Positions 53,900 through 64,000 of a DNA stretch of 64,000 nt are shown here, piece by piece. A model generated the notes under the pieces. The model worked only from the letters and a program-made list of their open reading frames with translations, made no database searches and was not told the DNA's origin. The DNA lies in NCBI GenBank assembly GCA_026225945.1, contig JAMJFZ010000770.1, forward strand, positions 5,185,501 through 5,249,500, in the 5' to 3' direction. Position numbers and translations under genes: made by a program. This DNA comes from Cricetomys ansorgei. Taxonomy: Eukaryota > Chordata > Mammalia > Rodentia > Nesomyidae. Each line of letters starts with the position of its first letter. Position 1 is the first letter of the stretch.

Positions 53900-56800
53900 T
53901 ATCCACATATAAGTGAGTACATACGATGTTTGTCTTTCTGTAACTGGGTTATCTAACTCAGGATGATTTCTTTTCTAGTTCCATCTATTTGCCTGCAAAG
54001 TTCATGTAGTCATTTTTAGTAACCAAGTAATACTCTATTGTGTAAATGTATCATAATTTCTTCTTCCATTCCTCAGTTGAGGGGCATCTAGTTTGTTTCC
54101 AGCTCCTGCTTATTATGAATAAAGCAGCTATGAACATAGTTGAGCAAGCGTCTTTCTGGTAGGATGGAGTGTCTTTTGGGTGTATGCCCAGGAGTGGTAT
54201 AGCTGGGTCTTGAGGTTGGTTGATGTCCAATTTCCTAAGGAATCACCATATTAATTTCAATAGTGGCTGTACAGGTTTGCACACCTACCAGCAATGAAGG
54301 AGTGTTTGCCTTGCTCCACATCCTCGCCAATATGAGCTGTTCTTTGTGCTATTGATCTTAGTCATTCTGAGGGGTATAGGATGGAATCTCAAAGTGGTTT
54401 TGATTTGCATGTCCTTAATGACTAAGGATGACCAGAATTTCTTTAAGCATTTCTCAGCCATTTGAGCTTCTTCTTTTGAGAATTCTTTATTTAGATCTAT
54501 ACCCCATTTTTTAATTGGATTGTTTGCTTTCTTGACGTCTAGTTTCTTGAGTTCTTTATATATTTTGGATATTAGCCCTCTATTGGAAGTGGAATTGGTG
54601 AAGATCTTTTCCCATTCTGTAGGCTGCTGTTTTGTCTTGTTGACAGTGTCCTTTGCCTTACAGAAACTTTTCAGTTTCATGAGATCCCATTTATTAATCG
54701 TTGACTTTAGCGCCTGAGGTACTGGTGTTCTGTTAAGAAAGTTGTCTCCTGAGCCAATGTGTTCAAGGCTCTTCCCCACTTTCTCTTCTGTCATGTTCAG
54801 TGTGTCTGGTTTTATGTTGAGGTCTTTGATACACTTGGACTTGAGTTTTGTTCATGGTGATCGATGCAGATCAACTTGGATTTTTCTACATGTAGACATC
54901 CCGTTAGACCAGCAACATTTATTAAAGATGCTTTCTTTTTTCCACTGTATATTTCTGGCTTCTTTATTGAAGATCAGGTGTCTATAAGTGTGTGGATTTA
55001 TGTCTGGATCTTTAAGTCAGTTCCACTTATCAATATGTCTGTTTTTATGCCAATACCGTGCAGTTTTTATTACTATAGCTCCATAGTACAGCTTGATATC
55101 AGGAATAGTGATACCTCCAGAGGTTCTTTTATTTTTCAGGATTTCTTTGGCTATCCTGGGCTTTGTGTTTTTCCATATGAAGTTGAGTATTGTCCTTTCA
55201 AGATCTGTAAAGAATTGTGTTGGGATTCTGATAGAGATGGTGTTGAATCAGTAGATTACTTTTGGTAAGATGGCCACTTTTATTATGTTGATCCTACCAA
55301 TCCAGGAACATGGGAGATCTTTCCATCTTCTGACATCTTCTTCAATTTCTCTCTTCAAAGACTTGAAGATTTCGTCATACAGGTCTTTTACTTACTTGGT
55401 TAGTGCTACCCCAAGATATTTTATGTTATTTGTAGCCATTGTGAAGGGAGTTGTTTCCAAGATTTCCTTCTCAGTCCGTTTGTACACAAGAGGGCTACTG
55501 ACTTTTTGAGTTGCTCTTGTAGCCAGCCACACTGCTGAAGTTGTTTATCAGCTGTAGGAGTTCCCTGGTAGAATTTTTGGAGTCGCTTATATAAACTATC
55601 ATATCATCTGAAAATAAGGATACTTTGACTTCTTCCTTTCCAATTTGTATCCCTTGATCTCATTTAATTGCCTCATTGCTCTAGCTAGGACTTCAAGTAC
55701 TATAGATACGGGGAAAGGGGACAACCTTGTCTTGTTCCTGATTTTAGTGGAATTGCTTTGAGCTTCTCTCCATTTAATTTGATGTTGGCTGTGCTAAATT
55801 GTCTTTACTATGTTTAAGTATGTCCCTTGTAACTCTAATCTCTCCAAGACTTTTATCATAAAGGGGTGTTGGATTTTGTCAAAAGCTTTCTTGGCATCTA
55901 GTGAGATGATCATATGGTTTTTTTTTTTTCTTTCAGTTTGTTTACGTGGTGGATTACATTGGGTGATTTTCACATGTTGAACCATCCTTGTATCTCTGGG
56001 ATGAATTGAACTTGATCATGGTGGATGATCTTTTTGATGTGTTCTTGGATTGGGGTTGTGAGTATTTTATTTAGTATCTTTGCATTTATGTTCATGAGGG
56101 AAATTGGTCTATAATTCTCTTTCTTTGTTGAATCTGTCTGGTTTGGGAATCAGGGTGATTGTTGCCTCATAGAATGAGTTTGACAGTGTTTCTTCTGCTT
56201 TTATTTTGTGGAATAATTTGAGGAGTATTGGCATTAACTCTTCTTGGATATCTGATAGAATTCTGTGTAAATCCATCTGGCCCTGTTTTTTTGTTTGTTT
56301 GTTTTTGTTTTGAGACTTTTAATGACCGCTGCCATTTCCTTGGAGGTTATAGGTCTGTTTAAATTGTCTATCTGATCTTGATTTAACACTGGTAGGTTGT
56401 ACCTGTCTAGAAAATTATCCATTTCTTTTAGATTTTCCAATTTTTTAAATATGACATAATGATTCTTTGGATTTCCTTGGTGTCTGTAGTTATATCTCCC
56501 TTTTCATTTCCAGTGTTGTTGATTTGGGTATTCTCTCTCCATCTTTTGATTAGTTTGGATAAGAGTTTGTCTATCTTGTTGATTTTCTCAAAGAACCAAC
56601 TCTTTGTTTCACTGATTCTTTGAATTGTTCTCTTTGTTTCTATTTTATTGATTTCAGCCCCCAGCTTGATTATTTCGTGTCATCTACTCCTCTTGGGTAT
56701 GCTTACTTCATTTGTTCTAGAGCTTTCTGATATGCTATTAATTTGCTAGTATGTGATCTTTCCACTCTTTTTTGGTAGGCACTTTGTGGTATGAATTTTC

Positions 56801-57615
56801 CTTTTAGCACTGCTTTCATTGTGTCCCATAGATTTGGGTATGTGGTGGATTTATTTTCATTGAATTCTAGAAAATCCTTCGTTTCTCTCCTTATTTCTGT
56901 CTTGACCCATTCATCATTCAGTAGGGAATCATTCAGTTTCCATGAGTTTGTAGGACTTCTGTTGTTTCTATTGTTGAAATCCAACTTTAACCAATGAAGA
57001 TTTGATAGGATGCGGGGGGTTATTTCAACTTTCCAGCATCTATTCTGTGAGGTAGTGAGAAAAGGGTATATTCTTTTTATGTGTGGGTGAAATGTTCTGT
57101 ATAGATCTGTTTGGTCCATTTGGTTTATAACACCTATTAGTTCCAGTGTTTCTCTGTTTAGATTTTGTCTGGTTCACCTATCCACTGATGAGAGTGGTAT
57201 ACTGAAATCTCCTATTATCTATGTGTATGGGTCAATGTGTGTTTTAAACTTTAGCAATGTTTCTTTTATGACTATGGGAGCCCTTGTGTTGGGTACATAG
57301 ATGTTTAGAATTAAAATTGTTGCCTTGGTGGATTTTTCTTCTGATGTGTATGAATTGTCCTTCAATTCATTTTGGTTGGAAGTCTATTTTGTTAGATATT
57401 AAACTGGCTACTCTGGCTTGCTTTTTGGGCCCATTTTCTTTTCCCAACCCTTTACTCTAAAGTAATGTTTATCTTTGATGTTAAGGTATGTTTCTTGTAT
57501 TTAGCTGAAGGATAGATCCTGTTTTTGCATCTATTCTGTTAATCTGTGTCTTTTTATTGAGGAATTGAGTCCATTGATATTGAGAGATAGTGTGACAAAT
57601 GATTGTTAAGATACG
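53900..57615 (-). pseudogene. L1 ORF2 (endonuclease and reverse transcriptase), broken
   Basis: Segments read in order on the minus strand. The start of the endonuclease is SLNINGLNSSIKRHRL followed by an in-frame stop where tryptophan is expected. Next comes IQETYL, keeping the catalytic glutamate. The later endonuclease part and linker follow ([30 protein letters not shown], 57119-56703). The reverse transcriptase contains [19 protein letters not shown] (55985-55794) and the catalytic loop near 55590-55605 reads FSDD instead of the usual FADD, with both aspartates kept. The C-terminal region is at 54794-54285 (KWGIDLNKEFSKEEAQMAEK; SYWRGCGARQTLLHCW). The frame is broken repeatedly. This protein normally copies L1 RNA into DNA at a nicked target. 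Confidence 0.9.
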
Positions 57616-57639
57616 TTATTTTGTAGTTGTTGGTTATGT

Positions 57640-57690
57640 TTGTGTGTGTGCATGTGTGTGTGTGTGCACATGTGTGCACACACATACGCT
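57640..57690 (+). repeat. (TG)n-rich tract between L1 ORF1 and ORF2
   Basis: TGTGTGTGTGCATGTGTGTGTG passes into CACATGTGTGCACACACATAC, in the short spacer between the two L1 frames. It looks like a local dinucleotide expansion inside the element. Confidence 0.85.
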
Positions 57691-57792
57691 TGTGTGAGTG
57701 CTTGTGCCTTCTTTCTTTTGATTCTTGTGGGTTGAAGTTATTTCCTGTGTTTTTTGGGGTATAGTTAGCCTTCCTGGGTTGGAGTTTTCATT

Positions 57793-58861
57793 CTACATCT
57801 TCTTTAGGGCTGGATTTGTGCAAAGATATTGTTTGAATTTGGATTTGTAGTTGAATATTTTGTTCTCTCCATTTGTGATAATTGAAAGCTTTGCTGCATA
57901 CAGTAGTCTTGGTTGGCATCTGTGATTTCTGAGAATTTGTAGGATGTCTTTCCTGACTCTTCTGACTTTTAGAGTCTCCACTCAGACATCACGTGTGATT
58001 CTAAAAGGTTTACTTTTATATGTTACTTGCTTTTTTCTCTTGCAGAATTTAAGCATTTAGTGTTCTTTCTTTGTTCTGTATGTTTAATGTCTTGATTATA
58101 ATGTGACCAGGGGACTTTCTTTTCTGGTCCATTCTATTTGGTGTTCTGTATGCTTCTTGTACTGTAATAGAGATCTCCTTATTTAGGTTTTGAAAGTTTT
58201 CTTCTATGATTTTGTTGAAAATGTTTTCTGGGCCTTTGAGGTGGGATTCTTCTCCTTTCTCTATTCCTATTATTCTTACATTTGGTCCTTTCATAGTGTC
58301 CCTGATTTCCTGGATGTTTTGTGTTAGGGATTTTTGGATTTAATATTTTCTTTTACTGATGTCTCCAATTCTCCTATAGTATCTTCAGCTCCTGAGATTC
58401 TCTCTTCCATCTCTTGTATGCTGCTGTTGTAGTTTGCCTCAGTAGTTCCTGATTGCTTTTCTAGACTTTTCATTTCCAAAATTCCCTCTGTTTCTATTTT
58501 CATTTTCACATGGTGAACATTTTTGTTCATTTACTTTAATTTTTGCTTGTTCTTTCTGGCTTCCTTTAAGGGATTTATTCATCTCTTCTAGTTTTCTGTT
58601 TGTGTTTTCCTGGTTTTCTTTTATGAATTTACTTAATTCCTCCCATTGTCTGTTTGTCTTTTCATCTATTTCTATCAGGGATTTATTCATTTCCTCTTTA
58701 AGGATCTCTATTATCTTCATAAAGTTGGTTTTGAAATTTTTTTCTTGTGTTTTGGCTGTGTCAGTGTATTCAGGGCTTGTTGTAGTAGGATAGTTGAGTT
58801 TTGGTGGTGACATATTGGCCTGGTTGTTGTTGATTGTGCTCTTACATTGGTATTTAGGCAT
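57793..58861 (-). pseudogene. L1 ORF1 (RNA-binding chaperone), broken
   Basis: Four frame pieces follow one another on the minus strand. The N-terminal piece begins MPKYQCKSTINNNQ and contains a coiled-coil-like stretch rich in K, E, N and I (KTNRQWEELSKFIKENQE, 58861-58439). A second part (58530-58324) includes SIQEMEERISGAEDTIGELE. The RRM-like middle carries GPNVRIIGIEKGEES and EAYRTPNRMDQKRKSPGHII (58294-58049). The C-terminal domain reads VRKDILQILRNHRCQPRLLY (57981-57793). Order and content match rodent L1 ORF1, which binds L1 RNA as a trimer. Frameshifts between pieces make it non-functional. Confidence 0.88.
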
Positions 58862-58880
58862 CTGGGATTGGGGTGCTTAT

Positions 58881-59065
58881 AGCTCCTTGCTTGGGTTCAC
58901 AGGCAGGGGAAGTGGGGTTGGAGGATAATGAGGAGGAGTGGGTTGTCAGGGCAGTACCAAGTGGGCCACCTGTAGGGGTCTCACCTGGTCAGTCTGCTGG
59001 CTGGGTCTGCAATGGAGTTGAGCTCCTTGCTTAGGTTTCTGGGCAGGGGAGGTGGAGTTGGAGTA
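58881..59065 (-). repeat. Tandem unit in the L1 5' UTR (one full, one partial)
   Basis: AGCTCCTTGCTTGGGTTCAC at 58881 and AGCTCCTTGCTTAGGTTTCT at 59021 start two copies 140 bases apart. Both continue GGCAGGGGA(A/G)GTGG(G/A)GTTGGAG. The second stops at the element's 5' edge. Rodent L1 promoters are often built from tandem monomers, so this is likely a monomer plus a truncated one. Confidence 0.7.
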
Positions 59066-59085
59066 GAGTCTACCAAGAGTTTCTT

Positions 59086-59710
59086 AATCTAATTTACTTG
59101 ACAAGCAATTTAATATTCACAGCAAGGTTGTAGAATCAACAGTCTTTATATCACCAAACAATAGCTTGTTAGAAGATAGAGAAACTCTATTTACTATAGC
59201 AGTAAAGAAAATTAAGTTGCCAAGAATAAGCTGAACAAGAAACATACAAAATGTTTATGAGCAAGGCTTTAGGAAGACTTCTGAAAGACAAAAAGTACAC
59301 TTGAACAGATGACATTCCTCCCTCTTGAACAAAAAGATTCAACTTCCCACCAGTGTGGGGGCTGCTAAGCTGCAATAGTTCTGAGAAGAACAATACAAAT
59401 CTGACACGAAGTTAGACTGAGTTATCTTAAAGTTTATGGTCAAAATAAGACATGATAGCAGAGTCAGAAAAAAGCATAGTGGACAATATATGGAATAGTC
59501 ACAGAAGCAGTAGTTAATCCTACCAGATATTTACATTTCTAGAATCCTTTATAAGTAAAAGAACCTTACCAGATATTTAACCATATAGAGGGCCTTAATA
59601 ATTCAACGTGCCAGGCAATCTCATGAGCCAGAAAACAGACTAATGGACTAGAAGAGAAAATATTTTTAAATATACAAAAAGCATATAGACATTTATTACA
59701 CAGCAATGAT
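59086..59710. other. Intergenic, nothing recognised
   Basis: No repeat or gene recognised after the L1 target duplication. Confidence 0.4.
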
Positions 59711-59712
59711 AT

Positions 59713-60072
59713 TTCCAAGGGTCAGAGAAATGGCTCAGTGGATGAAGTGCTTGTCAGGCAAGCATGAGTGCATGAGCTTGAGTCTCCAGCAGCATGTAAA
59801 ATACTGGGCACTAGGCACTATATCAGACTTCTTTAATCTTAGTGCTTAGAAGGCAGAGACTGAACGATCCCTGGAGATCACTGGTCAGCAAGTCCAGCCA
59901 ATAAGCGATCTCCTGTTGAGTGAGAGACCCCGTCTCAGAAAGTTAAGGTAGAGACCAACAACGGAATACAGAATGATTGATATTGCCCTCTGGCTTCCAC
60001 ATGTATAGCATACATACATTTCCCATACACACATGCAAACACACACAAACGTGCACACACATGCAATTTAAA
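59713..60072 (+). mobile_element. B4-like SINE (tRNA head plus B1-like part), plus strand
   Basis: The head GGGTCAGAGAAATGGCTCAG, TGGATGAAGTGCTTGTCAGGC carries the tRNA-like A box. The middle CTTTAATCTTAGTGCTTAGAAGGCAGAGACTG is B1-like. AGAGACCCCGTCTCAGAAAG, GCCCTCTGGCTTCCACATG and a CA-rich end follow. It appears close to full length. Confidence 0.75.
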
Positions 60073-60082
60073 AAAAATCAGT

Positions 60083-60200
60083 CAACTGGGTATGATGGCA
60101 TATTCCTGTAGTCCCAGTGCTCAGAAAGCAGAAGCTGTAGAATCAGGAGCCTGGGCCCTGCCTAGGCTCCATTGTGAGGCTATATCTAAAAAACAAAATG
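60083..60200 (+). mobile_element. Diverged B1 SINE, plus strand
   Basis: AACTGGGTATGATGGCATATTCCTGTAGTCCCAGTGCTCAGAAAGCAGAAGC is a B1-like left half. An A-rich end TATCTAAAAAACAAAATG follows. Confidence 0.65.
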
Positions 60201-60971
60201 CCTGTAATCAAGGGACTATATCTCAAATCAAAATGGACCTACTGGTGAATTATAGGAAAACTGAGTAGCCAACTAAAAAAAGATGACCTTAAATTCATAC
60301 CTCACACCATACACAAGAATAAACTGGAGTTTATTTGAAACAAAGATTTATATACAAAGTTTCCATAGCCCACTATATTTTGCTTAGAAGAAAATTAGCA
60401 AAATATATTAATTAAGTATAAGAATTCTTATACTTGGATGGATTAACAGAAGTTGGTTTAGAACTTAAAGAATAAAATGGGAACTCACCATTTCATAAAA
60501 TTACAAATAATCAATTAAGTCAATTTAAAATGAGGAAGAGAGAGATTCCAAGATGGCAGTGGGGCAGTAGGCAGAGTCTGATAGGGCTCTGGCCCGGCCG
60601 TCTGCCCCAGCGATACAGTTACCTTGGTCCCTTGATTCAAAGACACGGAGAAAGCTATTCTTTAGATAAGTTCAGTGGTGAAACCTTTGAGAATTAAATG
60701 TGGTTGGAAAGACAACAGACCTGGAAAACCTACTGCCCATGAGCAGAAAAAAGAAAGATGGCTGAGCACAGCAGGATATGCAGTGGAGATATGGAGCTGG
60801 AGTCCTGGTGCACCCCCAGGGCTGCAGGCAGAGAGAATCTGAACTACAAACACAGTCACAGAGGTGGCGTGACCAAGATGTCAAACAAAGGAATGTGGGG
60901 CAAAGAGGACACAGAGCTGGGGGCTCTGTAGGCAGGTGAACAATGGTGAGCAACAGTAAGAAGTATATAAC

Positions 60972-61262
60972 TTCACAATGTTTGACCCTAGGCTTCAGTG
61001 TCTTCTCTTATCAGCTGCTGGAGGGGCCTTCTTTAATGAAGATTGGACTAGGCAGTGATCTATGAGCAGAACATGACATCATTAGAAATCATCTCCAGGT
61101 TATCCAGTCTCTAGTTCCTGGCCTGACCTGATTTATCAGGCAGAGGTTCATCCTTTGGCATGGGGTTCTGCCCTTCCATTGTCTCAGTGGATCCTTCAGG
61201 GAGGATAGGTTATCGGTTGGAGGTTGTCTAGTTCACCCTTGACCTAGGGAGTAGTGCCTGGC
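60972..61262 (-). mobile_element. L1 3' UTR fragment, minus orientation
   Basis: It aligns with 53259-53573 of the nearby L1: TCAGCTGCTG(G)AGGGG, GTGATCTATGAGCAGAACATGACAT against CTGATCTATGAACAGAGCATGACAT, CTCTAGTTCCTGGCCTG, and CCTTTGGCATGG(G/A)GTTCTG. It has the same strand sense as that L1 and includes no ORF2 sequence. Confidence 0.85.
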
Positions 61263-61719
61263 CTTGCTCCATCTTGTTATTCCATTCCCTGTTTGAGCAG
61301 TAACTCTGGGAGGACTGTTCTTTTCTGAGGGTAGCAAACATGGGAATGCACCCAAGGTGACCACTCCACCATCTTCAAGACAGTAGCTGCTGCTCTTTTG
61401 ACTTTGCCTGCCATTCACAGTACTTTTCATGACGGGGGGAAGGGCATAGACAGCAATGCTGCCAGCAGGCTGTAGGTACAATGCCTCAGGTAGCAAGAAG
61501 GACAGTTCTGAATGTAGGGCAATGTCTAGCAGCCTGGAGTTGGAAGGGTCCTGCCCCTGGGCATGCTGCCAAAGCCTGGGATAGTTCTGAACCTGAGTAG
61601 CCACAAGATTTTCCAGCTGAAAAATATCTCATTTTCTGGGATGAGTCTTCACCCAGGGACCAGCCTTCAAGCTAATACCAGACCTGCCTGACCATATCAC
61701 CATTGGCCAGACTAGAGTC

Positions 61720-62110
61720 AGACTGCCTGTGTGATGTCTGGGTCCTGTGTTATGTACAACTGACTGCATGATATATGGGTACCTATGTGATAACCAGGTT
61801 CCTGGGTGATGTTCAGATGCCTGTGTGATGTCTGGGTATCAGTGTGATGTCCAAGTACCTGCCTGATGTCTGGGTACCTGCAGGATGTCCAGGTGCCTGA
61901 GGGAAGCTGGTGCTTGCAGTATATCTGGGTGCCTGAGGAATGTCCAGGTGCCTGTGGGATGTGTCTAGTTGCTTGAGAAATTACCAGGTGTCTCTGGGAT
62001 GGCTGAATACATGAATGAGGTCCAAGTGCATATGGAAAGCTTTGGTGCCTGTGAAATATCTGGGTGCCCACAGGTAGTCCAGGTCCATTTGTGGTGTCCA
62101 CATGCCTGCA
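61720..62110 (+). repeat. 19-bp minisatellite, degenerate
   Basis: Units of the form CTGTGTGATGTCTGGGTAC recur every 19 bases. The TGATGT core (or a one-base variant) falls at 61807, 61826, 61845, 61864 and 61883 exactly. Neighbouring units alternate between TCTGGGTA and TCCAGGTG types, hinting at a 38-bp dimer. Degeneration increases toward both ends. The 185-codon minus-strand open frame across it is periodic and not a gene. Confidence 0.88.
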
Positions 62111-62411
62111 TGTTTGGGCAGTGGGTCCCAACTTCAGGTTGAACTTGATCATACTGGAGCTGATGGTGTGTGCCAGGTGAATGTCCATGATCAGAAGGCC
62201 TGCTGCATCTGGGAACAATGGTGATGCCTGTAAGCCACACTCCTGCCATGCAGCTGGACTCAATTTCAATTTCATTGTTTATTGTTGTTGTTTTTGAGGG
62301 CACAAATGTGGAAGAATGGACCAGGGAGGAATGGGAAAAGGGTGGGAGTGATATACATTGTTTGAAACTCAGGCAATTAATAAAAGTATTATGAAAAAAA
62401 TAAATAAACAT

Positions 62412-64000
62412 AATGGGAAAGACTGCTCTGACTTATGATTATATTTTAAGAAATAAACAAAAATAGTAGAAACAGAAAAACATTACAGTAATGATGATGT
62501 TGGATAAGATTCATTTGGGCCTTTAAAAATAAGTGTGATGATAAACAGGCTTTTGGTGTAGTTTCAAAGTAGTTTATAGGATACAAAAAAAAAAAAGAAA
62601 CAGAAGAGAAAATGGGTAACAAAGTAATCAAAGTTAGCATTGCTAGTCAAACTGACCACTGAGAATTTGTGAAGAAGATGGAACAGTACTAGGTTAATCC
62701 CCAAGGGGGGTACAGTGTCATTTGTTGTTCTCATAAAAAAATTAGTGTGTGTACACTATACATATACATACATATGTAACATATACTCATATATGTAATA
62801 TATATGTATGTAATTGTATGAGAAATTAGACAAGACCAAGGTGAGAGTCATTTCATAAAATAACCAGCCAGTATTCTTTAAACAACCAAACCAGGAAATA
62901 CAAAGATTGAGAGGGTTTTTTTTTTCCAGATTAATTGTTACTTAGAGTGGAAATGACTTAATGCAATATACTACACAGGGTTGCATCCTAATCCAAGAAA
63001 TAAACAAAGTGAGCCGATTGGTGAAATGCTCCTGAGGTCTATAGGCTAGCTGGCACTATTCCACCAGGATTAATTTCTGGATTTTTTTTTATTATATTGT
63101 TGACATCAGTGGACTCTGGTCACAATTTATATTGGAATGCTTTATCATGTTTTTGCACATTCTTATTAGTTTGAAATTACTTCAAAATGAAAATCTAAAG
63201 AACCAGACAAATCTACTGACCTGACTTTTCTGGTGTTTGGTGGCAGATATTTAAGTGGTGTACATATACCATCCCATTTTTTCCCCTCTGTGTCACTGTA
63301 CAAGAACTTCTCAGGTCTCACTCTGCTTGTGGCAGAGTTTTCTAAATGTATAGCAGTTTTGGAAAACAAATGAAAGTTACTAATTATTGGCTTTTCCTTG
63401 AATCATCTCCCCCTTTTTATAACAAAGAAAACATTTTTATTAATTGGAGGGTTTTCTTTTAATAGTGAACTTGTTAGTATCCATTTAGCTATTAGTTAGA
63501 GGAAGTAAGGACTCAGACATCACCAGGGGCTTTTTAAAAAAATAAATATCTACTTCCCTTTAAATGTGTTATTCAGATTCCTTGGGGCTGCCTGCCAATT
63601 GCTTTTCTGGAGTAAATAGAGAGGTTGTTGTTGACCATGTGTCTATGACTGGCTAAATACCACTTTTTGGATACAGGGTGTGGTAGCTGCTGTAGCAAGA
63701 CAAACTAGAATCATGAGTTGAACTGGGAAGCCCAAAAACACGTTTAAAGAAAACCTCATCTGCAGTAGAATCCCAAGCCCTTTGGAGCCTTAACTCTGCT
63801 CTTGAAAGTGATCCATACCAGCCTCTCCGGCCCATCACCAAACTGGATCAATAGCTGCACTGCATATAAAGTTACGTCTTCCAGGATGCTGATATTAACC
63901 TTTCAGGTGTGCATCTTTCATGATTTATCCATCAATAGCTCAACTAAGTATGTTTTATATGCTACAAATGCTTATTTTTACCTGGCAGGAAAACTGACAT
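62412..64000. other. Intergenic, little recognised
   Basis: A TA/CATA-rich patch lies at 62745-62815 and A or T runs are scattered. No gene, and no SINE or LINE recognised with confidence. Confidence 0.45.

Larger units (their letters stand above)
52757..59070 (-). mobile_element. Near-full-length LINE-1, minus strand, inactive
   Basis: A 6.3-kb L1 in reverse. It has a T-rich tail complement (52757-52790), a 3' UTR (to about 53900), ORF2 (about 53900-57615), a short inter-ORF spacer, ORF1 (57793-58861) and a 5' UTR with a repeated 140-base unit (58881 and 59021). The flanks CTACCAGGAGTAACTT (52745) and CTACCAAGAGTTTCTT (59070) look like an aged target duplication. Both ORFs carry several stops and frameshifts, so it cannot encode working proteins. 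Rodent L1s are usually 5'-truncated, so retention of the 5' UTR is notable. Confidence 0.92.
60541..62411 (+). mobile_element. Possible composite retroelement with VNTR
   Basis: The boundaries are suggested by AATGAGGAAGA at 60531 and AATGGGAAAGA at 62412 (9 of 11 bases alike). In between come (1) a start with CCAAGATGGC at 60548, a YY1-like site of the kind found at the first bases of L1 promoters; (2) GC-richer sequence to 60971; (3) a segment homologous to the L1 3' UTR in antisense (60972-61262); (4) unclassified sequence; (5) a 19-bp VNTR (61720-62110); and (6) a 3' part ending in ATTAATAAAAGTATTATG and an A-rich tail (62380-62409). The layout recalls composite retroposons such as primate SVA, but common origin of all parts as one unit is inference. 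Confidence 0.45.

Noticed and set aside
61720..62110. Regularly spaced repeats that could suggest a CRISPR array
   Set aside because: The 19-base units are directly tandem with no unique spacers, and the DNA is mammalian.
61718..62275. 185-codon minus-strand open frame, the longest in the window
   Set aside because: It is produced by the 19-base minisatellite (repeated TSHRHLNI/GTQI-like segments) and visits all frames of the unit; there is no domain and no sign of a promoter or splice structure.

Overview
This is mammalian nuclear DNA from a muroid rodent. Four short exons match the 3' end of the BK (big-conductance, calcium-activated potassium) channel gene Kcnma1. The interspersed repeats are rodent-specific SINEs (B1, ID, B2/B3 and B4-like) plus a rodent-type L1. 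The B1 copies share an unusual block (CTGTTGTAACTCTGGCTG) and read CTCACAGAGAT, which does not look like the mouse B1 consensus I remember. I lean to a non-Mus muroid but cannot name the species.

Layout. 1-15933: Kcnma1 on the + strand, with constitutive exons at 2903-3097 and 5172-5290, a serine-rich tail exon at 6713-6937 (or 6962), a 29-nt optional exon at 9223-9251 and a terminal exon from 15779 (or 15782). Splicing of these last pieces chooses among three known BK C-termini, QEERL, KEMVYR and VEDEC. The terminal exon is read in two frames and starts at a tandem NAGNAG acceptor. 15934 to about 23220: candidate long 3' UTR ending at a well-formed poly(A) signal (UGUA motifs, a Pumilio-type octamer, ATTAAA, a GU-rich tail). 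From the ID SINE at 6.2 kb to 24.1 kb I recognise no interspersed repeat.

24.1-64 kb: apparently intergenic and rich in retroelements. No gene was recognised. Main items are a 2.27-kb non-autonomous LTR element on the minus strand (43398-45665) with matched LTRs, a 6-bp target duplication, a primer-binding-site-like start and a polypurine tract; a near-full-length but broken L1 on the minus strand (about 52757-59070) abutting a B1, with the same target sequence appearing three times; and a possible composite retroelement (about 60541-62411) with a YY1-like 5' end, an antisense L1 3' fragment, a 19-bp VNTR and an A-rich 3' end. Older SINE and L1 fragments and long microsatellites fill much of the rest.

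Apart from the Kcnma1 exons, the long open frames in the window are chance frames, simple-repeat translations or retroelement remnants. Family names for older repeats come from memory of consensus sequences, not from a database search.
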